This document shows, piece after piece, positions 12,390 through 23,950 of a stretch of DNA of 64,000 nt. The notes beneath the pieces were generated by a model, which was not told the origin of the DNA, did no database searches, and saw only the letters and a list, made by a program, of their open reading frames with translations. Both the position numbers and the translations under genes were made by a program. The stretch lies in NCBI GenBank assembly GCA_015847255.1, contig JADLZK010007779.1, positions 1,116,001 through 1,180,000 of the forward strand, written 5' to 3'. Origin of the DNA: Hyparrhenia diplandra (taxonomy: Eukaryota > Streptophyta > Magnoliopsida > Poales > Poaceae). Within the stretch, counting starts at the first letter, position 1. The number at the start of each line of letters is the position of its first letter.

Positions 12390-12670
12390 AGCATCTGAAT
12401 CGGATTTCAAAATCTCGAATCAAAGTGGACATGAGAACGCGAGCCGGAAAAGCGACCTTGTCCATGGGTTCAATGAATCCATCCATTCAGCAAGCCACTT
12501 GTAGTTTCAAAAAATAATCTGATCTGCAGTCTTATTGGGCTTGGGCACCGACAAGCTGTCGGCATGCGCCCTTATTTCCTCAAAACTGCTGTTAATTAGA
12601 GTGATGGGTTCCACAATCGACCTATCAGCAGCAGTCTTTAGTCAGTGCTAACTACGCTTTGGTTTCTTTA
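12390..12670 (+). repeat. Segment duplicated near 17.9-18.2 kb
   Basis: Upstream of the second kinase-MSP copy. It matches 17915-18180 inside the third copy with scattered substitutions: shared landmarks are TCAATGAATCC, CCTCAAAACTGCTGTTAATTA and CAGCAGTCTTTAGTCA. The shared noncoding DNA shows that copies two and three come from a tandem segmental duplication that included upstream or first-intron sequence. Confidence 0.75.
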
Positions 12671-13221
12671 TTTTTACCTCCAGGTTTTAAAATCTTGAGA
12701 TCTGCATGTCGCTGTAATTCCACATTTCCCCAGGTTAGTGGTGCATTGATGGACTCCTGCTAATGTCCTCTTGTGCTGGATAGTCGTGGCCTGGAAGGAA
12801 GACAAATTGTATGGCTGTAGTGTTGGGGAAGAAGTGGGAGTAGGGTCTGGCGCTAGATTCACCTCTGATTTTGTCTTTCTGCCATTATTGTCCAACACAC
12901 AGTGGGTAAGTCTTCAGCTTGTTTTTTACGTATACGCGTTTGTAGTACGACCTTTTACCTTACCTCCATGTTTTGCAATTGTATCGCCTGATTCCTACGC
13001 TGCAAAACAATAGCTCATTTCCTTCAACCTTTCCCTAGGTTAGTGATGTATGCAATTTATTTGTGAAAGTGTGTCAAATTTAGTCTTTCTACTCTTCCGT
13101 TCGACATTTTCCCATGGTTGCCTAAGGCAGGAGAGCCTGGCCATATCGATGTCAATCTTAGACGCATTCACTTGTTTATTTATTAAGTGAATATGTGTTT
13201 TCGCTGTCAGCAGGAACCAAG

Positions 13222-15699
13222 ATGAGCCTTGCTGGGAAGGACATGGTTGTTAAACTTGAGTTGCTTCGAACTATTACAAACAACTTTTCAGATGCGCAAA
13301 AAGTTGGCAGTGGTGGATATGGAGATGTTTACCGGGTATGACTAATCACATATATATCCTATATTTGTACTTTTTACTTGAATACACTCAAACAAACTTG
13401 TGCATCATTCATTGCATTACGGTAGAAGAAGTTTGAGTATGCATCAACGACGTGCTTTGGGTTAGGGATTTGGAGATTTAACAAGACATCACTGGGACAC
13501 CCTAGTCAGTCGTCTCAGTTATATGATCAGTGAATATATGATTACTGAGGAATTAGTAACCAAGCTTGGCACCTCTAGCACGCACTTGATCAACCTCATT
13601 CCTGATGATGACAACAATCTGTGGGAGCCATGCCATGGAAGTATAGGTCATTCTGCTCCTTGAGAAAGCGTAGAAGACACTTCTACATCACTGTGGAAGC
13701 AGTGTTCATTTGCCGCCAGGCCATGCCAGTGGTTCCTCTATCTGTACTGAAATGACTACTGTTTTTCTAGTTTTTCTCATCATTCTGATTTCTTTTATTT
13801 TTCTAGTGCTACAGTATATACGTCATTCTATCTAACAATCTAGGTGTGGTGAGTGTGAGATTTTTCCATTATCTAACAAGCTACAATACATTACAACAGG
13901 CCTTGCATAATGGGAAAGAGATTGCTGTGAAGAAGTTTCACCAGCTAGTGGGGCGGCTAGATGATAAGGAGTTTGATAACGAAGTCCTTAACCTTCGGGA
14001 GATCGAACATCAAAATATTGTTCGGTTATTAGGCTACTGTTATGTAGCAGAACATAAGTATATTGAGCGCCAAGGCAAGCCGCCAATTCGAGCTGAACAT
14101 GTTGATCGAGTTCTCTGCTTTGAATACATGCCAGGAAGCCTTGACAAGCATATTAAAGGTATTATTATTTTACTGGAACACCTGTCATGATTCATGCATG
14201 CAAAATTGCAAATGGTTTGTCAGTTTTATATAATTTTCTATTCTCCATTAATCGCAGATGAATCCTGTGATCTTGATTGGGCAACAAGTTACAAAATTAT
14301 TAGAGGAATATGTGAGGGCTTAAAACACTTGCATACTGCAATGGGGAAACCAATTTTCCATATGGACTTAAAACCAGCTAATATATTGCTGGATAAGAAC
14401 ATGAAAGCAAAAATCGGAGATCTTGGTTTGTCCAAACTTGTTGCATCAACAGAAACCCATACAACTGAGATTTAGAAAGGAACACAGTATGTAGATGCAC
14501 CATTTCCCAAGCCAATTATTTTTTAAAATATAATCAATGGTCTGTTTCTACTTTACTAACCATCAATTTGATGTTTACCACACCTTGAAGAGGTTACATG
14601 CCCCTGAATACGTAAATGGTCGCCGTGTATCAAACAAGTTTGACGTGTTCAGTTTGGGGGTCATAATTACTAAAATGCTGGCTGGAAACAAAGACTACTA
14701 CTGCCACTGCGAAATGTCACCAGAAGAATTTATTAAATTTGTAAGGGAAATAATTATTATTTTGCATTTTATGTGTTCGATTATTTTGCACGCATGTCCA
14801 AAGAGCCAACATTTGTTTTAATCTTTATATGCCAATTGTGCAGGTAACTGAAAAGTGGAATAAAAGTTTCAGGGCACCTTGGGATATTCATCACAAGAAA
14901 CAGACATCCTACAAGTGAAGACTTGTCTCGATATAGCATTAAGATGTGTTAAGGATGCACGACAGGAAAGGCCTGATATAAAGGGCATTGTGAATGAATT
15001 GGAAAAGCTCAAGACCAGATAAAGAAAATGTCACTAGCTTCTGATCAGTTAAATCATGTAATTGGCTTGCAGGTACACGACCATTCTGGTATCATGGATG
15101 CTCTGCTTGTCACCTGCAGGATACTTTTTCTTTAGAAAGTTTTAGAAATGTTTTTCTTTGCCTTGTCAACAGCAAGCACGCACATCGCCAATGAAAACCG
15201 TTTATTCTTGCAGGGGTACTCTGACTCAAACGTTCTTGCTATCGATCCAGCCCTGAGCTGCGGTTTCTATTCGAGCCAAGAAAGGACATATCCTGCTGCC
15301 TGCAGCTAACAAACAAGACGGGTGGCTCCATTGCTTTCAACATAAAGACTAACGAGACCAAGTTCTACACGTAACCCAGCCAGAGGAATTATGCCAAGAT
15401 GTTCCAAGCGCTATGTCTCCGTGACATTGCGAGAACAAGACGAGGCACCGCCCGAATATGCAGTGCCAAGACATGCTCATTGTACGAGTGTTAAACTCAA
15501 GAAGGAACTAGCATCATCATCCGATGAAGAGATCACCGAAGACTTCGAAAAAAAAATCATGGCGGAGAAGCCGGTGGATGTGGTCACACGGCCTATTGTT
15601 TATGTGGCACGAGATCAACTTTGGGCATCTGCATCCCCGACGGCTAACAATGGGCAGGCACAAGAGGGAGAATCAGGGTTAATCGCAAAAGAGCACTAG
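13222..15699 (+). pseudogene. Kinase-MSP pseudogene (second copy)
   Basis: Exons: 13222-13335, 13900-14158, 14258-14486, about 14591-14740, 14844 to about 15072, and 15214-15699. Exon 1 reads MSLAGKDMVVKLELL then the glycine loop GSGGYGDVYR. Exon 2 has IAVKKF, exon 3 has [10 protein letters not shown] (non-RD) and DLG in place of DFG, exon 4 has APEY. The last exon is the MSP domain (FEPRKDISCCLQLTNKTGG, then MPRCSKRYVSVTL). Lesions: a TAG at 14473-14475, a one-base loss before APEY, a frameshift early in exon 5, and at least two frameshifts in the MSP exon. Exon borders match the minus-strand fusion gene, but no NB-ARC follows. It can no longer make a full protein. Confidence 0.8.
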
Positions 15700-16630
15700 A
15701 GTCGTAAAACCGCAGCGCCCGATGGAAACGTCACGAGGAACCGTCGGGTGATTCTTTTGCACGAGATCAATTTACACACGCTAGTACCTGATATTAGCTG
15801 GCGATGGGTTCTTAGATTTCATCACATTATGTACTTTCAAAACATATATATTATTCTATTTTTCATGAATAAAGGACCATTTATTTATATTAATATGAAG
15901 TTTGTCATTTGTTCATGAAGTCTAATCAGCTGTGAACATGGATTGCATATACATCACACATGCACAGCTGCAAACTATAGAGGAACTAACTGAAAACAGA
16001 AACGACATCCTTGCAATTCGATACGTGCATTCCCTAAAAAAAAATTCATTCTGGTAGGATGGAATCAGAGGACAAGAAACCGCCAAATCGACAGTAGGTT
16101 TCCAATTATTTCTCCCAAGAGCTTTCACAAACTCAGCTGTTATGACTGGGTATAAAGTAAAGGGAATCGACAGCATAGCAACAGCTAAACAAAAGCTTAA
16201 GTAGCAACCCAAAACATTGAGATTCTAGAGGCAAATGTAGGGCTTGATACATGTGTCGCCTAACTCATACCATGGTATACAATAGAAGCAACACTGAATT
16301 CTGAGATGGTTACATTGCACAAAAAGTGACAGGAGATATTAAGAGCACCCCAAGCAAGAGTCATCAAATCAAGGCTCCTACTTTTTGATTTAAGGTCTCC
16401 TCCACTTTTGAGTGCCCTGATTTTCCAGCCGAACTCAAATACAAGTCGTTAAATCAGGCCCCCTGGTTTCATTTCTGGTCCTTTTCGAACAATATATACT
16501 CTTTGTAATATAGACCTTCCTGATACTACATTAATTCAAATTAATATTAGTAGTTCATACAAGTGACCAAAATTTGGATATTACAATTTAAATTGAGAAT
16601 CAAATAGATATATGCAAATAAAAACAGTAA
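15700..16630. other. Intergenic, nothing recognised
   Basis: AT-rich sequence between the second and third kinase-MSP copies. No exon-like chain seen. Confidence 0.4.
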
Positions 16631-16733
16631 GGCCTTGTTTGGTGAACTGAGAGGAATTATAAAGTAATCTATTAATGAAATGCAAAGGAATTTCTAAATA
16701 TTGGTTTGTAACTAATAGGATCCAAACAGGTCC
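16631..16733. mobile_element. Tourist-type MITE
   Basis: A 103-bp element starting GGCCTTGTTTGG and ending CCAAACAGGTCC, near-perfect inverted termini, flanked on both sides by TAA. Three-base TAA/TTA target duplications are typical of PIF/Harbinger-related Tourist elements. Confidence 0.75.
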
Positions 16734-16929
16734 TAAAGAAATTTCACCAATTGAGCTATTGAAGTTAACATGTTTCTCCATCCGTTAAAGCAGTGAAACA
16801 AACTAGAAGCTCAGACATGTTTTCAGGATTTGTAAGGCCAATAGAACTGAAGTACTGAACCGAATATGAAGCTTTAGCTAACTTACCTCACTCAAAAGAT
16901 CAAAAGCTGCAGCAGTATCTAACAATATA

Positions 16930-17192
16930 CTCCCTAAGTTATCTTTTTGTAAGGCGATACACATATCATGATTTAAACATTAAAATATTTGATCAATAGT
17001 TTAGTGAATAATTTAATTTATCATAGTATAAGTTTGATACGATAGGATTTAAAATTAAATGTACTATTAAATTAACATGAAACTATAAATGCAAACAATA
17101 TGATACAAAATAAGTTTATAATGGTAAAAGTTTAATTGAGAAGACGGTATATATAAATGCTAATCCATTTGTCTTCAAATATAAGGGATCAC
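16930..17192. mobile_element. Stowaway-like MITE, diverged
   Basis: Starts CTCCCTAAGTTATC after TA and ends with TATAAGGGAT; the ends are inverted but imperfect. The AT-rich 260-bp body without coding potential fits a mariner-type MITE. Confidence 0.45.
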
Positions 17193-17914
17193 AATTTTAC
17201 TGAAAGATTTTTTTGCTATGAGCAGTAAAACGCTAGGATTGTCACCTTTTATCGCTAAACTCTCCTTTCCGCTAATAGCCGTGATTATAGCACGCTAAAT
17301 CAGCTAAATGAGGTGTAATTTAGCACCATAGATCATATCGCAGCCTGAAATAAGCATGGGCCACGGGCGGTGGGCCTTCTCAGAACATCCCCGTGCGTCG
17401 GCCCAACATGATTAGGACAGCCGAGCCACATCCTATCCCGTCGTCCCCATTCCATTCCCCTCGACCGAGCGGCAGGGCGGCGGCGGCTGCAGATTCGCCG
17501 AGATGGCGTTCCTGGTCGGCAAGGACGTGGCGGAGCTGGTGAGTGCTCTTCGCTCTGCATGCGGCCTATCCAGTGTTTTCTGCTTTGTGTTTTCTACTGC
17601 TTGGAGTTCTTCATGTTTGGCTGTGCGTCAGCGATTGATGGAGCTGCTAAAGTCATTTCGTGGTTGCGTGCTATTGCAGTGAAGGATGCTGAAAGATCTC
17701 CACCGAATTGAATCGTGCACACCATTTGGCAGGAGTACTTCCAATTCCCAGCCGGCAGCTTGTGATTTACTGATTTGTGCTTGTATTTTACAAAACAGCT
17801 AAATGAGGTTAGCCGAGCCTATAGCCTTTTTAGCTTCTGCAGACATCTACCGCTAAACAGCATAGAAGGCTATATTTGACATTGTATGAACTATACATAT
17901 TTGAGTTTGAATAG

Positions 17915-18180
17915 GATTTCAAGATCTGGATCCAAACTGGACATGAGAATGCGGGTCACATTGGCTATCTTGTCGATTCAATGAATCCGTCTGTTCAGCG
18001 TGCCAGTACTACTTAAAAAAAATGACCTGCAATCTTTTTTTGGCTTTGGCAGCAACAAGATGTCAGCATGCGCCGCTGTTTCCTCAAAACTGCTGTTAAT
18101 TAAAGTAATGGGCTCCACAATCCAACCTATCACGCAGCAGTCTTTAGTCAATGCCAACGCCTTTGTTTTCTTTATTATTT
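17915..18180 (+). repeat. Segment duplicated from near 12.4-12.7 kb
   Basis: Partner of 12390-12670, here inside the first intron of the third kinase-MSP copy and immediately left of the Harbinger insertion. Confidence 0.75.
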
Positions 18181-18341
18181 ATTTATTTTATCTACCACGC
18201 TCGTCGATGCCTGTACCTCTGTGTTTTAAAAATCCTATTCGGTGGAGATCTTTTTCAGTAGTATGTAGGATCCAGCCCTTTCTCTTCGCCTCCATGCATC
18301 AAAATGTAGATCCTTTGTTTCTTTCACCTTGGCCCATGTTA

Positions 18342-19429
18342 GGGCATGTACAACAGTGAGACAGCTGTTGTCTGTAAGTTTTTAGAATTTGCAACACAGA
18401 CGGCTAAACAGACAGCTTGCAACACAGACGGCTAAACAGACAGCTCGTACAACCTACAGACAACTGCTGTCTATTTTGACTATCTATACATCATTTAATG
18501 CTTGTATGTAGCCATGATCAATCATGAATAATATTTCTGTACACCTTTGTGTTGCTAATGGAAAACGAATTCTTCAAAGCACCATCGCTGTACTTGCATT
18601 CTCATTCAAATCTAAGGAAACTCTAACTAATTCCTTCTCATCCTCCACTATCATATCGTGAAGGATGACACAAGCTTGCATTCGACAGGTTCACACAACC
18701 ATTCCAAATATAGTGACTGAACACATGCAACCATCAATTTTATTGAAAATGGAAACTTTTTTTTTTGAAGGAAGAAAATGGAAACATTCAGTACCCAAAG
18801 AAACATTCAGCAGCCATTCTAAAATTGATTGACTGAACTTGCCGAGGGGTGGGTTATTGGGAGGAGCTGCTTCCGCTATCGACGCTCAGGCAGCACGGCA
18901 GCGGTCGAGGCTACGGGACGGCTCACGCCGCTGTTGCTGAGGCCAGCGACCCGGCGGTCAGGCGGCAAGGCGACGGCGGCACGCGGCGCGACCGCGTGAC
19001 TTCGGCGGAGTAGCCTCGACGGTGCCCACAGCGAACTTCCCGCGGCTGCGGACGGCTGGCGTGCACGACGGCCGCGACGCCTCGTCAACGCGGCTAGCCC
19101 CACGCGACGGACCGGCAGAAGCAGCGGCGGGCGCAACGCGCAAGTCAAGCAGAGAGCGGCGGCTGTTGTGCAGCAACTGGCTAGCACCCTCGCTCCCAGG
19201 CTACAACGGGTGAACGGGAGATTTGACGCGCGCGCAGCAGGATCCAGCGGCGTTGACGCGAGGCGACGCTCCATACAACGCGTAGCTAGCCGTCGTCTCC
19301 GCCTGGGAGCACGAGCCCTTGCCGTCGTCTCCCCACGCGACGGCTTCCGTCTCTCTCTTCGGAACCGAGGGGGACTTTGCAAAAGTTTCATCCTGAGACG
19401 GACGGCTGCAACGTCCGTTGTACTTGCCC
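18342..19429. mobile_element. PIF/Harbinger element with transposase remnant
   Basis: An 1,088-bp element with termini GGGCATGTACAACAG and, inverted at the right, GGGCAAGTACAACGG. It is flanked by TTA on both sides (18339-18341 and 19430-19432). At about 18576-18690 on the minus strand it encodes CVILHDMIVEDEKE followed by a stop, the C-terminal signature of plant PIF/Harbinger transposases; the rest of the transposase is deleted. A short direct repeat (CACAGACGGCTAAACAGACAG) is duplicated near 18393-18445. The right half is GC-rich with chance open frames. It inserted into intron 1 of the third kinase-MSP copy. Confidence 0.8.
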
Positions 19430-20205
19430 TTAGCGATGCATCTTTGCAAAACCATGTTGAATCCAAAGCTGCTTGTGCTTCCTCATAAGTTAAAGTAAAA
19501 TAGGCTTTTTGTTTCTGTCTCAACAGGGGCAAGATCTAAATAATACGGAAGCAATAAGTAGTATACCTTTAATAATACTGAACATATAAAATATATAGCA
19601 CGCGATACTGAAGAATATTTGAGCACAAAATCCCTATTGGCATGTTCTAGTAGCTCTGAATCTAAATTCTCGAAAGGGGTATACTGAAATCAGGATGTAA
19701 TGGGCAGTGGGCGATTGAAATTCCTCAAACTTCACTTCCCATCCCTAGTACGTGATGGTGTGTGACTGATGGATATAGTTATTTGGTGCCCTAATTCTTT
19801 TTGTAATTTTTGTAAAAAGAAATAATCAAACCTACTTTTTTTGGAGCACAATTTTTTCTTTCCGTAATTTGACACAATATCATTTTTTTTTTTTTTTACT
19901 TATTTAGACTGAAAAATATGCACATGGAATTTGACTTGCTTGAGTCTGTACTTGCTGGAAGCGAGAGCCCAAGGCATCTCAAATTACTATTTTTGCAGCT
20001 CATCACAAGAAATTTCTCTGATGAGCTAAAAATTGGTAGTGGTGGATGTGGAGTGGTTTACAAGGTATTTTTTGTTACAGACAGCAAAGCTAACTTGATC
20101 CGATTTTCATGACCATTCTCACCAGAAAGTTTTAGCAGGGCATCCTGCGAAAACGAGATTATAGCTGTCAAAAGGCTTTTGAATAGACATACAATAGAAG
20201 ACAAG

Positions 20206-20309
20206 ATGTTTCATCGTGAGGTTAAAAGCATGATGATGGTTAACCATAAAAATGTGGATGTTTCATCGTGAGGTTAAAAGCATGATGATGGTTAACCATA
20301 AAAATGTGG
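20206..20309 (+). repeat. Exact 52-bp tandem duplication in a kinase exon
   Basis: Bases 20206-20257 are repeated without change at 20258-20309, covering the alpha-C helix codons (FHREVKSMMMVNHKNV). Because 52 is not a multiple of three, the second copy runs out of frame to a stop. Absence of any mismatch means it is recent or an assembly artefact. Confidence 0.9.
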
Positions 20310-22434
20310 TACAATTTCTAGGCTACTGTTCACATACAGAAGAACAAGCACTCAAAATGGAAGGACAACTTATTATGGCCCAGGATCGGGGAAAGGTTGC
20401 TCTGTTTTGAGTATTTGATCAATGGAAACCTTGAGAGCTACCTTGCTGGTATGATAAGGAACATTTTTCTAGAATAGACTTTATGGTCCATGTATTTACT
20501 TATTTCGTTGGTTCCTTTCTTTCATCCTACTTATTACTCTGTTAAGCTTTGTTGCATGGTTGTAAGGAATGCACTGAACAAAACAAATGTCTTATCAAAT
20601 ATGTTTCTACTCAGTTTAGCATTACAAATCAAACACCAGAGGATTACATATTTGCTTCTGTCCATCCCTTATTTAAATTTTTTGCTTCTCAAGATGAATT
20701 GAGGGGACTTGAATGGCAAACTCGGTGTCAAATAATTAAAGGAATCTGTGATGGTTTGCATCATCTTCTTTGTGAAAAATCATATTGTTCACATGGATCT
20801 CAAACCTGCCAATATCTTTGTTGGACAGTAATATGGTGCCAAAGATAACTGATTTTGGCCTATCAAGATTGGACAACATATCACAAACTATGAGCTCGAA
20901 CGCCTTGTAACTCGTGAAGCGTAAAATCTTGAGCAAACATTTTTTTATTCTGATATTTGTGCTCTTGAATTTTAAGGAGATAATGTGTCGAACCATCGGT
21001 TTTTCATGTAGAGGATATTGTGCTCCCGAGTACCTGCATCATGGCAAAATGTCGCTAAATCGACATATATAGTTCGGGTGTCATAATTCTAGAGCTGGTG
21101 ACCGGAAGTAAGGAGGATCCAAACTTTACTAAAGTAAGTTGCCTTAGTATGGTGAAAAAATGGAATCGAATCATTGTAATTTATTATTGCAGCAACCTTT
21201 GGTTCTAGAAATGCTATAAGTTAGGGGTATATTTAAATGCAAAAAAAAAAAGTGAACCATATCTAGTTCTACTTTTTCAAACACCAAGCTCATAAGGGTC
21301 TGTTTTCATTAGACTTGGATATTAATTATAAGCACATTTGTGTTTTTTTAGTTAATATTTTAACAGAAAATTCAAGTAATTAATTACACCCATCGACAAC
21401 TCATGCTATTTTGCAAGCTTCATGAACCTAGAATTAGAGCAGCAGCGTATATTGTTAGAGATATGTATAATATCTAATAGCAACAGGCATCACAAAAGTA
21501 TCCAAATATTGTCAGCTTCGTTCCTTCATCTCTAATATCCTCTCGCAAATTTCATTTTAAACTGTGGTGCTCAACATTAGAACACCTAAAAAAATTGGAA
21601 TTTGATTTAGTCCATTGTGTTATTCTTGGAATGATGCTGTGGCTATCTTGGTTTATTCTTTATCTAATTCTGGATGCATGTTATTTGCACTTCTCTTTGT
21701 TTGGAATTACATAGCTATGGGGGTTAAGATGGCCCCCGCCGTTGTATTAAGAAAAACAACATCACGCATGTTTATCTCTAAATAATGGCAGGTACATAGA
21801 AGATGGAAGCATAGATAGAATAAAACAGCGAAGGATGCACAATTAGGGTACAAGCAAGTGGCTACGTGCCTCGATTTGGTGGGAAGATGCATTCAGAGTG
21901 ACCCGACACTGAGGCCTAATATATGGGATATAATCAGCTGCCTCATCGAAATGGACAGCAATGATGCAGAAACAAGCGATGTCACCGAATGCATGAAGTT
22001 GGAGGACATGCTGGGAATTGAGCCACTCGATATCGATCTACCCTTCGAGCTTAACAAGGAGATATCATGCTCTGTTGAGCTGACCAATGATACTAATGAT
22101 AACTTTGCCTTCAGAATCTCGACCACCAGTCTACGAACATATTACATAATGGCAGATGAAGATATTGTTCCACCAAGGTCCAAGTGCATTGTTACCATAT
22201 CGTTGCAAGCAATGGACAAGGCACTTCCGGATCATCAGTGCAAGGACGTGTTCAGTGTCCAAAGCACCAGGTTAGATGGTGGGAGTCTTGTAGGTATGAA
22301 TATAGTTGGTGGAGGCATCTTCATTGAAGAGCCAGGTAGAGTGATCGATATGGTGGACATTAGTGTTGTTCTTATTAGCGAGGCAGCGTCACCATCTCCT
22401 TGGACGGTCAGCACTACTGAGCGAGAGGCATTAT

Positions 22435-22554
22435 CGGAGCAGTCTTCATTATCGGAGCAGTCTGAAGAAGACGCAGTGAACCCTCTCGCGTATCCGGAGC
22501 AGTCTTCATTATCGGAGCAGTCTGAAGACGAAGCAGTGAATCCTCTCGTGTATC
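22435..22554 (+). repeat. Two 60-bp repeats encoding an acidic Ser/Glu linker
   Basis: Two consecutive 20-codon units reading EQSSLSEQSEEDAVNPLAYP and EQSSLSEQSEDEAVNPLVYP, between the MSP domain and the membrane segments. The differences are mostly third-base or conservative changes, which suggests the repeat was once translated. Confidence 0.8.
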
Positions 22555-23479
22555 CGTACAGCTGGGAGCCCTATTTCCCCTGGGAATGGTACATGTACGA
22601 GGCGATGAGCCTGCTGCTGGTCGGGTTCTGGCCTGTCATTTTCTGCGTCATCACCATCGAAATAGTCTTCATCATCCTCATTTTCAGCAGTCTTCGATGG
22701 TGGCTCGGACGTTCGGCATGTTCTGCATTATGGGGGCCTTTGGCGCCGCCCGCAGCTGCTGGGACGTTGGCCATATCCGTGTTGTTCCCAGGAGACAGCA
22801 GCAAGAAGTTGGCATCCAAGACTCTTGTGCTCGCGGCTCTTGTGGCTGGACTGGCTTACCAAGCCAACCCGATGAGCAAGCGGGATGCGTTCTTGTCGTT
22901 CAGCCAAGCCGCGGGACTGGGAACCCAAGCTCCGCGGTCTCCTACTGGGTGCGTCAAGGTGGCATTCCTCTGCTTCAACATCATGCTGATGGGAATGATC
23001 GTGCCGCACTGGGCCACGGCTTATGTTCGTGGGCTCTTCGGTGCACGGGCGTGGCTCTCATCGGCCTCATGACTTCCATATGCATCTCTGCTTTGGTTGT
23101 CGCTGTTCTGCTCTGCGAGGGCCTTCATCAGGTTGTGGCGTTCTTGCGCAAGCCCCTGGAAAAACTGGGACCACAATAGCTAAGAAACACTTCAAAAGTG
23201 TTCGAAATAGTGGGACAAAGCTGATCTAAACCTTCTATATGGGAAACCCCCACTTAGGAGTTCTCTAAGCTGTGGTGAAGCCACATCATCAGTGGGTCCC
23301 GCATCGCACCTGTCAGCTCCTTCGCATCCGTTCGCTCCTACGCACGCACGGCGTCTCCGTCCGCCCGCCTCCTCCCCTTCCTCTTCCGCACGCATCGGCC
23401 GGGCGGCGCCTCCCCCCCCCGATCCCCTTCCGCACCGGCTGCCGCCCTGCCTCCTCCGATTCCATGTCGCGCCCACGGT

Positions 23480-23760
23480 ATAAATCCGGCCTCCTCCGCC
23501 CGCGCCATCCGCAGCACCCGCCGCTCCGACCACAACCCACCCCGGCATGAGCTAGGGTTCCCGCGGTGATGGACTGGGACAGCGATTCCGACGACGGGCG
23601 GGCGGCGATGACGAGGAGGAAGAAGAGGTCCGCCCAGGAGCCCAGGCGGGGATGCGTGCCCGTCTTGGTCTTCTCGGCTGGGCAATCGAGGGCGTGGGCG
23701 CTGTGTCATGGTGGTCCCTCCCGTCGGTGTCCTCCCCTAAGCTGAAGCCCCAAGGCCCAA
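23480..23760 (+). other. Promoter-like GC-rich region and short first-exon-like ORF
   Basis: A TATAAAT sequence at about 23479 precedes an ATG at 23569 that opens an acidic and then basic peptide (MDWDSDSDDGRAAMTRRKKR) of about 58 codons. It looks like the 5' end of a plant gene, but I do not recognise it. It lies just upstream of the GUF1 fragment and does not match the GUF1 N-terminus. Confidence 0.35.
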
Positions 23761-23950
23761 GGTTGGTATGTGCTCTCCGTTCCCTGCTTCTCTCTTCTGT
23801 TTCCTTTGGAGTGTTCTGAAATCTGAAATATTATTGCCTGAACCTGAAATCTGTACTGATTTATGATTACTGAATGCCTGGTTTTTGTAATTTGTTGGCT
23901 CCATGTGTGTTACTTGAGAATTGACTGAATCTGAATGACATGTATGCAAG

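Larger units (their letters stand above)
17503..23176 (+). pseudogene. Kinase-MSP pseudogene with acidic repeat and membrane tail (third copy)
   Basis: A 12-codon first exon (MAFLVGKDVAEL, 17503-17538, donor GTGAGT) follows a GC-rich promoter-like region. Kinase exons: about 19908-20064 (glycine loop GSGGCGVVYK), 20139-20448, about 20694-20910, and about 21013-21130. The last exon starts at 21791. Lesions: a 52-bp tandem duplication at 20206-20309, frameshifts around the catalytic loop and activation segment, and an in-frame TAG at 21815-21817. After that the last exon is open for about 400 codons: kinase C-lobe end, MSP domain (LGIEPLDIDLPFELNKEIS, CIVTISLQA), two copies of a 20-residue acidic repeat, then hydrophobic segments at about 22597-22710 and 22815-22860. 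The end resembles a PGG-type membrane domain; a frameshift near 23030 moves the last hydrophobic helix to another frame ending at 23176. A Harbinger element fills most of intron 1. Confidence 0.75.

Noticed and set aside
18361..18480. CRISPR-like or satellite repeat (CACAGACGGCTAAACAGACAG)
   Set aside because: Only two full units, inside a Harbinger element of a plant genome; a local duplication explains it.
18876..19532. Long minus-strand ORF of 218 codons inside the Harbinger element
   Set aside because: GC-rich, open in several frames at once, crosses the element border, and contains no domain.
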